Positions 12,801 to 23,409 of a stretch of 64,000 bases of DNA are shown here, piece by piece. A program made the translations under genes and the position numbers. Every line of letters begins with the position of its first letter. Within the stretch, counting starts at the first letter, position 1. Below the pieces are notes generated by a model that ran no database searches, was not told the origin of the DNA, and saw only the letters and a list, made by a program, of their open reading frames with translations. The stretch covers positions 4,837,394 to 4,901,393 of the forward strand of contig CAJINV010000005.1 of NCBI GenBank assembly GCA_905178155.1. The letters run 5' to 3'. Origin of the DNA: Amoebophrya sp. A120 (Eukaryota; Sar; Dinophyceae; Syndiniales; Amoebophryaceae).

Positions 12801-15800
12801 GAGGTCTTCTTCGGATCCGACCAAATCCACCGCACGCCGTGTCCCTTGCCGGTGAGTTGCGGCTGGTAGGCAAAGGAAGCAGCGATTTCTTCCTCTTTCG
12901 CTTGTAGCTGTTTCGCGAATTCCGCTTTTTTCTCCTTCAATGCGAACACGTTCGCAATGCGCTGGTCCGCTTTCGTTTCGACGTGTGCTTCATTATTTTC
13001 GCTATCATTTTCTTTTTCCTCATCATCGCTGTTTTGAAAATCTTCCTGGTCATCTTCGCTGGCGTTGTGGTCTTGCTGACCATCGTCACTCCCCCCTTCA
13101 CCCCCCTCGTTCTTATACCTCCCTTCCCTCCACCGTTTCGTCCCGCCGACGTTCTTGCTGACAAACAGCTTCCCGTGCTTCATTTCATTCTGATTCGCCG
13201 GTTTTCTCTTTCGTTTTTTCTTCAATTTCTCCTGTTCTTCCAGCTCCTTTTCCCCTTTTAACTTCAACTCCTCCGCCTTCTTAATCTTCGCTTTTTCTTT
13301 ATCGGTGCAGTACACGTAGCAGAGGTGTTTCTTCTCCTGTTGAATTCTCCACTCAATTGCCTTCTGCTTCGTCCGCTCTACCTCCTCCTCAATCTTGTCC
13401 TGATCGTACTCCCAGTTGGAAATCTGCGGCACAAACAATTTCCGCAGGGTCTTCTTTTTCGAAACGGTCAATTGCGCGATCCAGCAGGGAGGACGGAACT
13501 GCTGCTGTTTTGCTTTTCGTTTTGTACTATTTTCGTTTTCGTTCATATCATTTTTGTCATCATCATCCTCAACATCGGAGTTATGATTCTCATCCTGCTC
13601 ACCGATGAAGACCTTGTTGTTCGGCCGTCCGTCGGCGAAGTCATCGTCCGAAAAATTCAGGGGGTTGTCGTCCAACACTAACTTTCCGTACGCCGCATTG
13701 TATTTCGTGCCCATCAAGCTGCCCTTGCTGTTGGAGCGGGAATTGTTCTTCAACGCGGAGAATGGGTTGGGATCTTCACTAGTACAACCATTGTGTAGTA
13801 GTTCTTGTTCCTTTTCCTTGTCCTTCTCTTTCTTCGCATTGTTCCCTCCATCCCCAAACCTATCAAATGCAAAAGTGTCTGGGTCTGGAATGTTGCCGGG
13901 TTTGTCATGCATATTTTCCATGGCCCAGGATGTCTGTAATGCACGGCCTAGCATCACACATTTTTAGAGGGCTTCCCGATGCCTATCCCGCATGACAAAT
14001 GCCCTCCCCGCTTAGCACAAACTGGGCTTCTATTGCTGGTCATGCAATACAGATTTTTTTAGAGTTCAAAGTTAGCATCACAAGTTCCAACCTTCCAGAC
14101 CCAGACATTTTTACATTTGATAAAACCACCCTTTCCGCCACGTCACGCCGGGGTAGCCAGATTGTCGAAACGTATGACAGTGCACAGCTCCGCCTCCCCC
14201 TCCTTTGTCATGCAAAATACACAAAATCCAGGGTGTGCCTCTTGGCACTGTTTGCATGACAAGAAGCTACTCCGGAAGAAGCCCAAACGCTACTACACTC
14301 CTGCGCAAATTTGTCATGCGAAACCCGCATTCTAGCTGGCGCTTCTATTGCCGCTGATGCTACATGAATGAGGGCAAGGGGAGTTGTGCGCTCTCATAAA
14401 ACGCCGGCACCTTGTATTTTCGTCTCCACATCGGGTACTGCCCGGTCTTCTTGTGCATGATTGCGATCGCCTTGATGTGCTCCGCGCGGAGGGTGATCAG
14501 CGATTTTTTGTACTCCAACGCGTCGTCTAACGCACGGGATTTCGCGCGTTCAAATTTCTCCTCTGCTGGGTCGTCTGGGTGGATGTAGGGGAGGATGGGG
14601 TAGTCTTGAACAACTTTGAGGAGTTCGCTTCTGTTCTGCTTTATTTCTGGCGCGCTTTCTGTGTCTGCTTGGAAGAGGTTTTTCTTTTTAGTCTTCGTTC
14701 CCTCGGGGAAATAATCGTCTTCGTCATCGGACAGAACTTTCTCGTCCATGAAACTATCCGTCGTCTCCTTATCCTTGAACGGATTACTCACCGCCTGGTG
14801 GTATGCATTGCAAAAGTCTCGCACTCGTGCTAATTGCGGGTATGCATGGCAAATCTAGCTCTCCAAGATAAACCAGGATGACAAACTCCATGTGGCATGC
14901 CCAGAAAATTTGTAATGCAGTTTGTACTTGAGTACGCTACTTTTGCAGTGGATAGGTGGTGACACACTCGCCAGTAGCTGTAATTGATGTTTTTCGGCTC
15001 ATATTTGAACTGGACTCCCCGGAGGCCGGAGAAATCCGTCGCGTTTTCCCCCGTGAAGTCCTTGATTTTCCGGATGCGCTTCTTCAGCAGCGGCTTTACT
15101 TTCTTAGATGTTCGTGCGTGGTGCCTGTTTCTTTCAGATTTATGCTGCTCATCCCATTCGTCATCTTGCTCTTCGTCGCCGTTTTGGTCTTCGTCAGATG
15201 CAGCGAAATCATCGCCATCTTCATGAAACTTGCGGCGTCGTCGATGTTTTTCCTTCTTCTTTCGTACAAAATCATCATACTCTTCCTCCGAATCATCCTC
15301 ACTCGAAGCCGGACCTTCTGATTGTTCCGAAGAACTACTACTGTTACTGCTGCTGCTGCTACCCATCAATTCTTTCAGCTCCGGTAAATTCTCGCCTAAC
15401 TTGTTTAAGCCCAGAATATCCTCCTTCTTTTTCTTACCCTGTTTATTTTTCCCTCCTGCTTGTTTATTGCTTCTGTTGTTCTTTCCCAAAACCACATCTG
15501 ACGGCAACGCGTGCAGCACTTCCTGCCCGTACGCAGTGGGGTCGAAGTTGATTTTGCCGAGAAAATTCACCTTCTCCATGTCTTCTCTTATCAAAACATT
15601 CCCACCGCTCGCAGAGATGAGAGCTCCTGTGTGGTTTATTTCGTCGTTGTTCTCCTCTTCGACAAGCAAGTCACGACCGTCTTTCAGATCGACGAGTTGG
15701 AACTGTTTTTCGTAGTCTCTTTCCAACTTCTTCAATAGTTGCTTCTTCTCCTTCGTGGAATAGGACTTGACTAGTAACTCCTGTTGGAGTTGGAAACTCA

Positions 15801-17463
15801 CCGCGTCTCTTTTAATTTTCTCATGCTCCCTCTTCCGCTTCTTCCGCTCCACAAGCTGCTCATCGAGTGGCTCATCGTCATCCCGCTTTTTCTTTTTCAC
15901 AGCGACTACTTTGTCACTTTTGCTCTTCATCAAATTATCCCCACCGGATGATGCCCGGGAATTCTTCGAACTGCAGCCGCTGTTCTTGGAGTGTACACGA
16001 CCTCTCTCGTCAAGATTAAAAAACGCGGGCGTGGCCGAAGGGTTGATGTCGATGACCGCGGGGGTGGCGGAGGGGTTGAAGTCAGCCGCTCTTTGGTGTG
16101 CATAAGGATCAACATCCTCGTACAACTTTGCACTTCTTTTTTTGCTCTTCTTCTTCCCAGCACCGCGCGCTGCGTTCTTGTTTCCTTTCGCGGTGCCAAG
16201 AGGCTGGTCGTACTGCAGGTGCGAAATGAAATTTTTCGTTATCCCGGTCACCGGGTCGCACGGCGTCATACCGGCGTAGTTTTCCTCATCCCGTTCTACT
16301 TCCGAATCTGGATCGTTCAACAAATCATACACTGTCGTCTCCCCACCATAATTGATGTGCCGGAAGTTTTTGTTATTTTTCGACCCCCTGTGGTTGTGGC
16401 TTTGACCAGCTGGTGCGCCGGCGCTGCTTTTGGAAACTGATCTGGAAGATTTGGAAAACATCCGGTTTAAGACCGTCTCGTTTTCTTCTAGCACTTTGCT
16501 CACTTGCTCTGGGTCGGAGGGGTCGATGGATGAACACTTGATGTTCCCTTTTGTTCCCTTATTCATCGCGGAGGAACAACCGGCTGCAGCTCGTGCACTA
16601 GCTGCTTTAGTATCAGCAACACTTCTGCGGGAAGAAGTTTTCTGCGCCTTTTTCTCCTTCTTGTCCGCATAGGTGTCAATTTCCGCGTATGCTGCGCAAA
16701 AGTATCGCACTCGTGTCGTAGTAATTGCAGTTATGCATTACAGATCTTTGCCTTAAGGCAAATCCGCATTACGAATTTCATTTCTCATGCTGAGAAAATT
16801 TGTAATGCATTTATACGAGTACTGCGATACTTTTGCAGTGCATACCGCGTCCAGGTCGGCGATTTCCTTTCCCAGCTTCGTGTTCAAAGCCAGCATGAAC
16901 GCCATGGGGTCGCTTTTATTCGTTTGCAGCAGGAGGTGTTGAAGAGAAGAAGAGGAAGAGGCAGGTGGCACGATTTCAGGCTGCTTGTCGTAGTTCTTCC
17001 CGGCTGTAATGATTTTCGATTTAGATGAAGAACCGTTGCTCTCCACAACATCCGCATTTATTTTCGGCTCTTCCTGCTTCTTCACCTTCCGTCGCTTTGG
17101 TTCTGGGGATGATCCTCGTGGGAGTTCATGATTTTCATCTGCCTCGTTGTCATCCACGTGATCCGGTTCGTGTTTTACAACTTGTTCCAGCTCCTTCTTC
17201 ACTTTAGAAGTCCCAGCAGCAGCTTTAGAAGTCGCAGCATTTGCTCTTTTGGGAGCTTGTTCAGGTTTGATCTTAATATTCCTCGTCGCGGTACTAGTAC
17301 CTGACGCTTCTTTTCGCTTCGTCCCAGTTCTGGAAGATGCTGGCTTAGAACTTGTCGTGGCCGCAGACTTTTGTTGGGTGGATTTGCCGTTTTTATGAGG
17401 CTTCGACGACGAAGACGCAGCGGTCGAGCCGGTCAGCCGGGTTTTGGAGGAAGTAGCAGGCAT
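9808..17463 (-). CDS. Giant protein with three split AP2-like modules
   Basis: Eight exons (17463-16845, 16687-14955, 14801-14399, 14172-14123, 13860-12759, 12516-12240, 11949-11900, 11617-9808) with seven introners give 2002 residues. I infer an ApiAP2/AP2-ERF-like nuclear regulator. Three times a first strand (GLRGVQFKYEPK...YWRV near residue 765-780, SGYPGVTWRKGWF near 920, GHGVRWIWSD near 1270) is followed after a long insert by a second part (FERAKSRALDDALEYK near 865; CWIAQLTVSKKK...AIEWR near 1055-1100; GYWWARFIDSG near 1300, then ADAREKAIEKV near 1375). The inserts are acidic and low in complexity. The rest is Lys/Glu/Asp/Ser-rich with nuclear-localisation-like clusters, ending GGKKKK. 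The module assignment rests on pattern similarity only; a chromatin or nucleolar acidic protein is the alternative. The gene model itself is well supported by seven in-frame joins. Confidence 0.72.
11618..11899. mobile_element. Introner, family C
   Basis: 282 bp. Ends TATCCTATGTAAAAACGTC / GACGTTTTTCCTCACAATA. Flanks gtctc/gcctc. Joins VAGR to RKSRN of the AP2-like gene. Confidence 0.88.
11950..12239. mobile_element. Introner, family C, reversed
   Basis: 290 bp. Ends TATTCTGAATAAAAACATCC / GGGACGTTTTTACTCAGGATA trimmed to the repeat. Exact duplication gcatg. Joins KVYML to QRIHD. Internal landmarks run opposite to the copies at 39365, 52659 and 59057. Confidence 0.9.
12517..12758. mobile_element. 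Introner, family A
   Basis: 242 bp. Left end TATGCATTGCAAATATGTC, right end GACATAGTTGCACTTGATA. Flanks gggga/tggga. Lies inside the third AP2-like module, between CLPLS and GYWWA. Confidence 0.9.
13861..14122. mobile_element. Introner, family A
   Basis: 262 bp. Ends TATCAAATGCAAAAGTGTC / GACATTTTTACATTTGATA. Exact duplication aaacc. Joins RKGWF to GDGGN within the second AP2-like module. Confidence 0.92.
14173..14398. mobile_element. Introner, family F
   Basis: 226 bp. Ends TATGACAGTGCACAGCTC / GAGTTGTGCGCTCTCATA. Exact duplication aaacg. Joins KVPAF to RQSGY. Only 50 bp separate it from the family A copy at 13861. Confidence 0.92.
14802..14954. mobile_element. Introner, family B
   Basis: 153 bp. 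Ends TATGCATTGCAAAAGTCTCG / TACGCTACTTTTGCAGTGGATA in part. Exact duplication ggtgg. Joins RVCHH to QAVSN in the first AP2-like module. Confidence 0.91.
16688..16844. mobile_element. Introner, family B, reversed
   Basis: 157 bp. Ends TATGCTGCGCAAAAGTATCG / CGATACTTTTGCAGTGCATA. Exact duplication ccgcg. Joins DLDA to EIDTY. The internal CCTTAAGG landmark lies on the opposite side from most family B copies. Confidence 0.91.
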
Positions 17464-17789
17464 TTTGATGCTCGTCGTGATAGATTCACATGCAGCTACG
17501 GCTTTAGTTCCTAGAAGTTGGCGGTGCTTAGTAGTAGTGCGTCCTTCTTTTTATTTCTCGCTGCGCTAGAATTGCTGGAAGATGGAAATCAGAAACATGA
17601 CATAAGCACAACTCCGTGTCGTCTCCTCGCTCGACGCCAGCTATTGACGAGAATCGAGACAGATGTGAAGACCCTCGCTCTGAGCGACCCTGCGCTTGCC
17701 TCTCAATCCGCACTCAAGATTTCCATTTCCGCTCCGAATTCCGGCGCATGAACACGAACGAAGAACGAATAGATAGTACAAGGTGGCGA
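17464..17789. other. Upstream region of the AP2-like gene
   Basis: No promoter element or gene recognised. The stretch leads into a GC-rich block. Confidence 0.4.
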
Positions 17790-18960
17790 CGATTGTTTGT
17801 GTGAGAATATACATGAGGAGCAACCGGTGTGCTTGCCGTCCATGTGCGATCGGAGGCGCACGAACCTCCCGGAAATCGCAGTCCGCCGGCCGCGGGCCGG
17901 GGTTCGCATGCCGCGCCACTGCATGCGCCGAAAAAAACACTGCGGCCGCCACGGCATGCGCCGAAGGCGAAGAAATTGCCTGCGTGCGGGGGCCCAAGAA
18001 AATATAACGGCGGCAGGCACATACAGAGGCAGCGACACAGCAAAAACACCAGGCCCCGGAGGGGGGGGGCGGCGCGCGTGCGAAACAGGCTACAGCCTGA
18101 ACCTGCCGCGCGCCAGCTAGGCGGAACCCGCGGCCGGCGCGGGCTGCATGCAATCGGGGCAAGGCGGCGAAGGACCACGAGGGACCCAAGAGTAGAGCGG
18201 GCGCGCTACTACAAGCCGCACCCTTGTACTCTTGCGCCAGAACTAGGCGCATGCGCGTAACGTCTGGCATTCCTGCTGTGTACACTGTCGCCGTAGATCG
18301 CGCCCTGATTGGAGTCTTGCGTCCCAGGCGAGTGCTCTACGCCACAAGCAGGGAAGCCACACGGGGGCGCCGCCCTGATGAAGTAGGCCGGCCGCCGGCC
18401 GGCGGGCGTCGTCAGTCTGCCTCCCTTTAAACGACGCCGGCTCTCGCAAGCACTGCAGGCCGCCCGGTTCTCGCAAGCACTGCAGGCCGTCGCCCGACTG
18501 CCTGCGTTTCTTGGTGGGCCCCCCCGCTAGCGGCCCGGCGCCGCCGGGAGGCCGGAGCGAACAGAGGCACGCGCAGGGCCCCGGGCCGGCCCATCAGATG
18601 CGCCGACGGCGCCACTGCCCCACCCGGCCCCGTTTTTCGGGACGGGCGCACCTTGGGGGCCTTGTCTCCGGGGCCGCATCATGGTCCCGCCCGCACTCCC
18701 TTCCGGCAAACCACGCGGGGCGGGACGGGCTTCCTCGCTTGGGCCGCTCGGGACATCTCGCCGCGGCGCTTGTTCGAGTTGCTCTCGAGGGTCTTGTCGA
18801 CGGGCGTCGGGCGCTACGGCTCCGCGGCAAGGAGGGCCGCTGCCTCGGCGGCAAGCGCCGGCCTCCCTTCGCGCCCTGCCACATGCGCCGAACCCGGACG
18901 ACGTCCCGCGCGTTGCGGGGCAAAAGGGCCGAAGCGCGTGCGGCAACCACCCCAGTCTGA
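17790..18960. other. GC-rich block without a convincing gene
   Basis: Strongly GC- and CpG-rich in contrast to the AT-rich spacers on either side. It includes a run of nine or more G near 18061, repeated GCATGCGCCGAA words near 17925-17960, and GGCCGGC palindromes. Long open frames occur on both strands at once, as expected where A/T-rich stop codons are rare; none shows a recognisable motif. It could be a regulatory island, an old insertion or a decayed gene. Confidence 0.6.
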
Positions 18961-19717
18961 ACAGAAAGGGGACCAGTCTCGTCATCGTTGGCTACAATGA
19001 ACGAACGCTATGTAAATGACAAAGCCGGGTGCAAGGCGAACACGTGAAAAAATCAACTTCACCACATTCTTACTTCCGCGGCAAAAACACCACTGCTCTT
19101 GCTCTCTTTTATTTCCCAGCTCAAAGTGGTCAAGTCGTTGTTCAATTGTCGAATTATTCAAGGTTTGTAATGCGGAATATTCATTACAGTGTCGCGTCAA
19201 ACTTATGTACAATGTGTCGCTTGATAATCATGTCGAGTTCATCTCAAGAACTTCGCGGTCCGATCCGAAGCCCTTCTGGCAGCGCCTTCGAGCAGCCTGA
19301 TCCTGTGCAAGAACTTTTTCATTGAAAAATTCTCCATCGTTCTTCTTTGATGTAAAACAAAGTGCTTTTTCCGTTGATAAACTTTTGCGATTCAGAGCCC
19401 TTCTACTTCCGTAGCACAGCGCCTCTCGTCCTGTCGGAAGCAATTGTTGTAGGTTGTTAAACTTTTGATAAACTTTTGCGATTGATACTTTCTACCGGCC
19501 GTAATCATGCCTCACGCCCTCGCAGCAAACCGACTAACAGGAGAAACCCGTTGCGGACATGCTCGCAAAGAACGTCGACGCCTGTAGAAGTTCTAGCTGC
19601 TGTTAAACTTTTGCGATTGATAAACTGTTGACACGAATTCGAGTGTAAGTACGGGTAGAGTTTCCAATTCTTCTCTTCCAGTGGTTCCACCTCCGGCACT
19701 GAAGATTTGCTCCATTT
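18961..19717. other. Intergenic, nothing recognised
   Basis: Spacer downstream of the IWS1 stop codon. The phrase AACTTTTGCGATT is repeated near 19383, 19471 and 19610, which suggests a short local duplication. Confidence 0.5.
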
Positions 19718-22700
19718 TTACCACTTGTAAACAATCCCGGATCCACTGATACTTGGTTGCCCCACCGTACTCTTCCACGGTTTCTTGTTGGGGTTGGAGA
19801 TTTTGTGTAACTGCTGCGAGATTTTTCCCGTGACGCTGCTGTATCAAATGTAAAAATGTCTGGGTCTGGAATGTCATGCTAAATCTGAATCAGGCAAAAA
19901 ACTGTGTTGCATGATTGCCAAAAGTTGTGCAGTTTTGACCTAAGTAATCAAGAGGCAGGTTCTCATGCAGGATAGACATTAAAAAGGTTTTGCAGAATCT
20001 GTCATGCTATGTCCTACATACCAGACCTCATGGGTTATGGAAAACCTGCATGACAAGTCTGGCAATTTTCCAGACCCAGACATTTCTACAATCCATATGC
20101 TGGGGTCTTCCCGCATTTTGCGTTTTGCGGGTGCGTTGGAAACCGGGAGGTCTTGGAGGGAAAACACCTGATAGATAGTTGGGTTTCAATTTATTCGCAA
20201 ATGCGCATGACAAACTCACTGCATCAAGCGGATTTCTAGATAGTTTCACTGACCCTCATACTTACTCCTGTATGGAAAAAACCCCATGAGAAACTACTTA
20301 CACCCCTAAATAACCTATTTCGGCATGACAAAAAACTACACATGAAGTAGAAGATCCAAAACAATCTAAATACTGGTTTCTCCATGGGCATGACCGCGTG
20401 TCTCATTTTCGCCCGCTCTGCGTGCACGAGCTCATCTTCCTTCGACGGTGCCCATATTGCGTTCAACTCGCGCTCGGTTTTTTGCCTTTTCCCCGCAAAT
20501 TCGTCCACGTTCCCGGATTGGACTAGGGCGAGTTGCTGTGCGCTCGACGGCAAAGTACCGTTGTGTAACTCCGGATTCACCGCTGCGCCGTCCATTATCT
20601 GGGCGGTTTTTGCGACTCTTCTGCCGTTGGCGTCTACCTCCAGCGCTTCGTCTATCCAAGAAAAAAACCGTGTTAGTGTAAGTCTTTTGGGAAAACAGCA
20701 TCACAAGTTTGTCTGCCATGACAGGAAAAACTTGTTATGCGCAGATAGGAAGGGGAACACATAGGAACCGAGCCGATCATGCATGTCGAGCATGACAAGT
20801 GCAACTGTTTGGCATTTTCTGCATCACAAATTTACACTTACACGGTTTTTTCTTGCATATCGTCCTGCAGAGCGTTATTGTCCTCATCATCCCGGGCGCG
20901 CTTCCCCGGGGCGCCGGTGACGTACTGGACCCAGGTATCAAATGCAAATGTGTCTGGGTCTTCTGGAGGACTGCAAGCCTTCTCATGCAGGTTTTCCATG
21001 ACCCATACGGTCAGCAATGCAGGATCTGGCATGACAGATTCTGCAAGATCTCTATGATCATGCATATCCTGCAAGAGAGATTCATTCCCGATCAACTTGG
21101 TCAAAAGAGGGCAACTTTTGGTTGTAATCATGCAACACAGATTTTTGCATCATCCAGTTCTGGCATGACAAGTTGGAGCTCTTCCAGGAGACCCAGACAA
21201 ATTTGCAATGCATACCAGGACATCATCAGCGCTTGTGCCTTCGACCGCACTTGATTCGGGTACTTGCGTATGCAGTGCAAAAATGTCTGGGTCTGGAAAA
21301 TTGTGATGCTGTTTGGCAAATCATGTGGACGCCTTCATTGACAGCCAAGCATGACAAGTTTTGGAGTTGCTAGAGTGTTGCCTATCTGCATGACAAACTG
21401 CGTTTCTGCATGACAGAGAAATGTGGCTTTTGTGTGGCGCGCATGACAGACTTGAAAGCCATGCTAGGTGTGCATGACAAACCCGGCACTCTTCTAGACC
21501 CAGACATATTTGCAGTTGATATTCCGGTCTTTCGCGATGCGGCGCATGGTCACGCCTGTCATAGTGTAGTTCAAGTTTATTTCGTTTTACGCAGGAGCTG
21601 ACGCGTGTCATAGAAGTTGAGTTTCAATAGTCTAGTTTTGACTTTGAGAACAATCTCAAGCTACCATGCATCACAAATAAGCAAAACTTCATCTAATACC
21701 TATTCCGCTATCCACAATATCTTCCTTCTCCACATGCGTTCCCAACTGTTCCAAACAGTACAAGACCCCTTATCCACTGCAAAAATGTCTGGGTTTGGAA
21801 AGTTCTGATGCAGGTCAGTGAATAGTACGCACTCTGGAATGCAGCGCCAAGCACGACAGATTTTTCCTCGGTGGCGTTGTGTTGCGTATTCCGCATGAAA
21901 GACAGCGTTCTTGCATGACAGACCAGAGGAGCTGTTGCTCGCTACGCAATACAAAGCTCAGGGTCATGCCAGACTAGCATGACAGGTCCCGCATTCATCT
22001 TCCAGAGGACCCAGACATATTTGCAATGGATACCCCTTCTATGACGCTCATTGGCGGCTCTGCCCGGTCGTCATCTTTGTAACCCTCGCCGCGGACCGGA
22101 TTTATCCAGTCATTGAGCACTTCGACGCCTGTGGTTTTGATATTTGAGAAGATGTTGTAATGACTCTTTGCAACAACGAACCCGAAAGAACTTGTCATGC
22201 GGATTCTCCTCGCATGTGCAAATTGATATGTCATGCGAACAGCATCTTCGTATATCAAAAATCGTATACCTCTCTCAGTGACGAAGTAACTCTTAAAGCC
22301 CTGCCGGTTGATTAATTTTTTCACATTGTCCATTGCTCTGGCCTTGTGCAGTGCCGGTCTGCCGTTCGCGATTTCGCGGATTATCGTAAGGAAAAATCCC
22401 CCCTCCCCATATTGAAAACGTATCCGTCTGAAAAATTGTGATGTGCATTTGTGACCTCAAATCCTGTCTGTCTTGCAAGAAGGCAAGTCCAGAGAGCGCC
22501 CCGCATTTTGCAGGCCGTTTGTGATGCTGTTGGGCTTAGAGCATGCACGTTTGTCATGCTAGGCGCCTACGTCAAAACCTCTCGACTGAGGCTTGGCATA
22601 TGCCTGCAGTCCTCTACTGCAAGACAAATCTGATTTGTGTACGGAAATCCAGCATCAGAAGCTTCGTTTCGATATGGGGGCGGGGGATTTTTCTTTTCAA

Positions 22701-23409
22701 TACGGATGTCGTTTTCGTGATAAGTCTCCATGTATTGGACCTGAGACGGAAATTGTAATAGATATGGAACGATAAAACTCAAATTGCAACACAAAGAGCG
22801 TTGCTTTCGTCTTCATGCGCCAGAAGGAGAAATCTGTCATGCAAAAACTGAAAAAAATGTCGACAACCACATTATCACAAAACAACTTCTATACCAGCAT
22901 GCTCGCCTGTTTTCTGCTATCTTTGTCCTTAATTTTCATCCCGGCTCTGGCCACCTTTTTCGACTTCGCTATCCTATCCAACGCCTCTTCAAACGCGTTT
23001 TTTGGCTTTTCCGCCTCCTGCTCTTCTTCCCCCTCGAGGTACTCCCCCTGGTGTCCCATCGCCTGGTACTCCTTAACTCTCTGCCCAAATTCGTCATTGT
23101 CATCAAACACGGGCGCTGCCTGCTGGGCCAAGCCGTCAATGTCGCCGAAAATGTCCTCCTCGATATTTGCAGCGTCGGAGGTCGAAGTATGCTCAGCAAA
23201 AATATCGCACTCGTAGTAATTGCATTTATGCATTACAAATCTCGTTGCCAAAGCAAACCAGCATGACAAACTCCATTTGTCATGCTGAGCGAATTTGTAT
23301 TGCAATTACTACTATATACGATAGACTTTTGCAATTCATACGTGGGGGGTTGGGGAATCGCTTCGTCGAAGAATTCGTCGAGCTCGTCACGTGGCGCTTC
23401 TTCGGCCAT
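19718..23409 (-). CDS. IWS1: IWS1/Spn1 transcription elongation factor
   Basis: A nuclear factor that binds Spt6 and RNA polymerase II during elongation. Twelve exons (23409-23341, 23187-22895, 22740-22703, 22381-22270, 22128-22033, 21770-21700, 21555-21522, 21268-21215, 20935-20860, 20652-20374, 20167-20098, 19841-19718) are separated by seven introners and four GT-AG introns and give 426 residues. The N-terminus is acidic (DELDEFFDEA). The TFIIS-N/LW-type helical domain covers about residues 168-252: EVLNDWINPV, VLYCLEQLG, then DSGIGVTMRRIAKDRKYPNQ and ALMMSWVQYV, the SGIG block being the family hallmark. The C-terminus (NPNKKPWKSTVGQPSISGSG) resembles the conserved basic tail of Iws1. Every junction keeps frame. 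Splicing here uses two kinds of border in one transcript. Confidence 0.85.
19842..20097. mobile_element. Introner, family A, in IWS1
   Basis: 256 bp. Ends TATCAAATGTAAAAATGTC / GACATTTCTACAATCCATA. Exact duplication tgctg. Joins EDPS to SVTGK. Confidence 0.92.
20168..20373 (-). other. GT-AG intron in IWS1
   Basis: 206 bp with donor GTATTTAG and acceptor CTATCAG. Joins MPMEKP to VFSLQD in frame. It holds GCATGACAA words like those inside introners. Confidence 0.8.
20653..20859. mobile_element. Introner, family G, in IWS1
   Basis: 207 bp. Ends TATCCAAGAAAAAAACCGTG / CACGGTTTTTTCTTGCATA. Exact duplication tcgtc. Joins LQDDE to ALEVD. Confidence 0.92.
20936..21214. mobile_element. Introner, family A, in IWS1
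   Basis: 279 bp. Ends TATCAAATGCAAATGTGTC / GACAAATTTGCAATGCATA. Exact duplication ccagg. Joins MMSW to VQYVT inside the IWS1 domain. Confidence 0.92.
21269..21521. mobile_element. Introner, family A, in IWS1
   Basis: 253 bp. Ends TATGCAGTGCAAAAATGTC / GACATATTTGCAGTTGATA. Flanks ttgcg/ttccg. Joins KDRK to YPNQV. Confidence 0.9.
21556..21699 (-). other. GT-AG intron in IWS1
   Basis: 144 bp with donor GTATTAGATG and acceptor CTATGACAG. Joins VDSGI to GVTMRR, completing the conserved SGIG block. Confidence 0.82.
21771..22032. mobile_element. Introner, family A, in IWS1
   Basis: 262 bp. Ends TATCCACTGCAAAAATGTC / GACATATTTGCAATGGATA. Exact duplication cccct. Joins VIEG to VLYCL. Confidence 0.92.
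22129..22269 (-). other. GT-AG intron with introner-like inverted repeats, IWS1
   Basis: 141 bp with donor GTATACG and acceptor CCACAG. Joins VTERG to VEVLN. Imperfect inverted repeats near both ends (TTTTTGATATACGAAGATG and, reversed, GTTTTGATATTTGAGAAGATG) suggest introner ancestry although the borders are GT-AG. Confidence 0.8.
22382..22702. mobile_element. Introner, family D, in IWS1
   Basis: 321 bp. Left end TATCGTAAGGAAAAATCCCC; right end GGGGGATTTTTCTTTTCAATA in part. Exact duplication cggat. Joins ENDIR to EIANG. Confidence 0.92.
22741..22894 (-). other. GT-AG intron in IWS1
   Basis: 154 bp with donor GTATAGAAG and acceptor CCGTCTCAG. Joins QASML to VQYME. Contains one TGTCATGCAA word. 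Confidence 0.8.
23188..23340. mobile_element. Introner, family B, reversed, in IWS1
   Basis: 153 bp. Left end TATGCTCAGCAAAAATATCG, right end GACTTTTGCAATTCATA. The flanks cgaag/cgtgg match at only three of five positions, so this may be an older insertion. Joins PQPPT to TSDAA. Confidence 0.86.

Noticed and set aside
16688-16844. GT-AG splicing of this introner (a GTATGC donor can be read at its left edge on the minus strand)
   Set aside because: The matching AG acceptors break the frame, and other introners have no G before TAT, so this does not generalise.
18527-18985. Long overlapping frames in the first GC-rich block
   Set aside because: Several frames are open on both strands at once, an effect of GC content; no motif is recognisable.
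20653-20859. Reading the family G element as coding sequence of IWS1
   Set aside because: It introduces stop codons, has 19-bp terminal inverted repeats and an exact target duplication, and its removal restores frame.
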